Part shown: positions 63,526-64,000 of the stretch, one piece after another | Layout: each line of letters opens with the position of its first letter | Position numbering within the stretch: position 1 is the first letter of the stretch | From: Citrobacter sp. Cu233 | GTDB lineage: Bacteria > Pseudomonadota > Gammaproteobacteria > Enterobacterales > Enterobacteriaceae | NCBI RefSeq assembly: GCF_030332225.1 | Contig: NZ_JAOWIF010000028.1 | Coordinates: 496,001 to 560,000 of the forward strand | Direction of reading: 5' to 3' | Length of the DNA: 64,000 nucleotides | Made by a program: the position numbers and the translations under genes | Notes under the pieces: model-generated | Databases searched by the model: none | The model's input: the letters and a program-made list of their open reading frames with translations, nothing else | What the model was told of the DNA's origin: nothing

Positions 63526-63590
63526 ATGCCGGATGGCGCTTTGCTCATCCGGCCTACGATTAGCACATTTATTTACGCCGTCATCCGGCA
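63526..63590. repeat. REP elements between glutaminase and fumarase genes
   Basis: ATGCCGGATGGCGC...CTCATCCGGCC followed by a partial inverted unit CGCCGTCATCCGGC. Confidence 0.88.
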
Positions 63591-63615
63591 AAAAATGAAG
63601 AGGTGAGAAGTAAAC

Positions 63616-64000
63616 ATGTCTAAACCATTTGTCTGGCAGGAGCTCTTTGTTCAGAGTAAAGATAATACCGAATATGAATTGCTCAGTAATCAACATATTA
63701 CTGTGACAGAGTTAGACGGAGAGGAAGTTATTAAGGTTGCGCCGGAAGCGTTAACCTTGTTAGCACAGCAGGCATTTTATGAGGCCTCTTTTTTCCTGCG
63801 CGCCGGACATTTGAAACAGATTGCCAGCATTTTACACGATCCACAGGCCAGCAGTAATGACAAGTATGTCGCATTACAGCTGCTGCGCAATGCCGAAGTC
63901 TCAGCCAAAGGCGTACTACCAAACTGCCAGGACACTGGTACCGCCACCATTGTCGCCAGCAAAGGCCAGCAGGTCTGGACCGGTGGCGATGATGCCGAAG
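63616..64000 (+). CDS. fumD: Class I fumarase / mesaconase, N-terminal part (cut by window end)
   Basis: From ATG 63616 (preceded by AGAGGTGAGAAG) 128 codons are visible; class I fumarases have about 550. [22 protein letters not shown] and [15 protein letters not shown] match FumA/FumB, with Cys104 as first ligand of the 4Fe-4S cluster. In E. coli O157:H7 the paralogue FumD in the equivalent cluster hydrates mesaconate to (S)-citramalate. Position makes that the likely role; ordinary fumarase activity is the alternative. Confidence 0.85.
   Translation, partial: MSKPFVWQELFVQSKDNTEYELLSNQHITVTELDGEEVIKVAPEALTLLAQQAFYEASFFLRAGHLKQIASILHDPQASSNDKYVALQLLRNAEVSAKGVLPNCQDTGTATIVASKGQQVWTGGDDAE

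Overview
The window is chromosomal DNA from an enteric bacterium of the E. coli / Salmonella / Citrobacter group. Gene order follows the E. coli gal-bio-uvrB-moa segment, here read in reverse. Two additions point to Citrobacter: a Salmonella-type hut (histidine utilisation) cluster between ybhB and ybhC, and a complete methylaspartate glutamate-fermentation cluster next to cydA. From memory, its methylaspartate ammonia-lyase is nearly identical to the Citrobacter amalonaticus enzyme. Species is an inference. There are no insertion sequences, prophages or CRISPR arrays. REP-type palindromes are scattered between genes.

Left part (1-18.4 kb): the end of the ybhSR exporter genes, ybhQ, the ybhP-clsB phospholipid pair with ybhN/ybhM apparently lost, ybhL, and the moaABCDE molybdopterin operon with a Moco riboswitch and a ModE-type operator. 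Then come ybhK, uvrB with a LexA box, an orphan UrtE-like ABC ATPase behind a sigma54/NtrC-type promoter, the divergent bioA / bioBFCD genes with a BirA operator, and ybhB.

Middle (18.4-43.5 kb): hutIGC and hutUH with HutC-like palindromes; an intact lambda attB core just before ybhC; pgl, ybhA, modCBA, acrZ, modE and modF; the galETKM operon with both Gal operators; gpmA with a Fur box; aroG with a TyrR box; zitB, pnuC and nadA with a NadR box.

Right part (43.6-64 kb): a five-gene Lys/Val tRNA operon with an extra tRNA-Lys 3' fragment, the Tol-Pal operon, and cydABX-ybgE. After a 1.2-kb AT-rich divergent intergenic region with FNR-type sites and an undescribed-looking structured element lies the glutamate cluster: glmS, glmL, glmE, mal, an AtuA-like protein, a DUF4387 protein, a DAACS carrier, a periplasmic glutaminase and the start of a class I fumarase/mesaconase cut by the window end. 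Together these predict periplasmic glutamine to glutamate, uptake, B12-dependent conversion to 3-methylaspartate, mesaconate and then citramalate. The AtuA/DUF4387 pair has no obvious step and is the best candidate here for new biochemistry.
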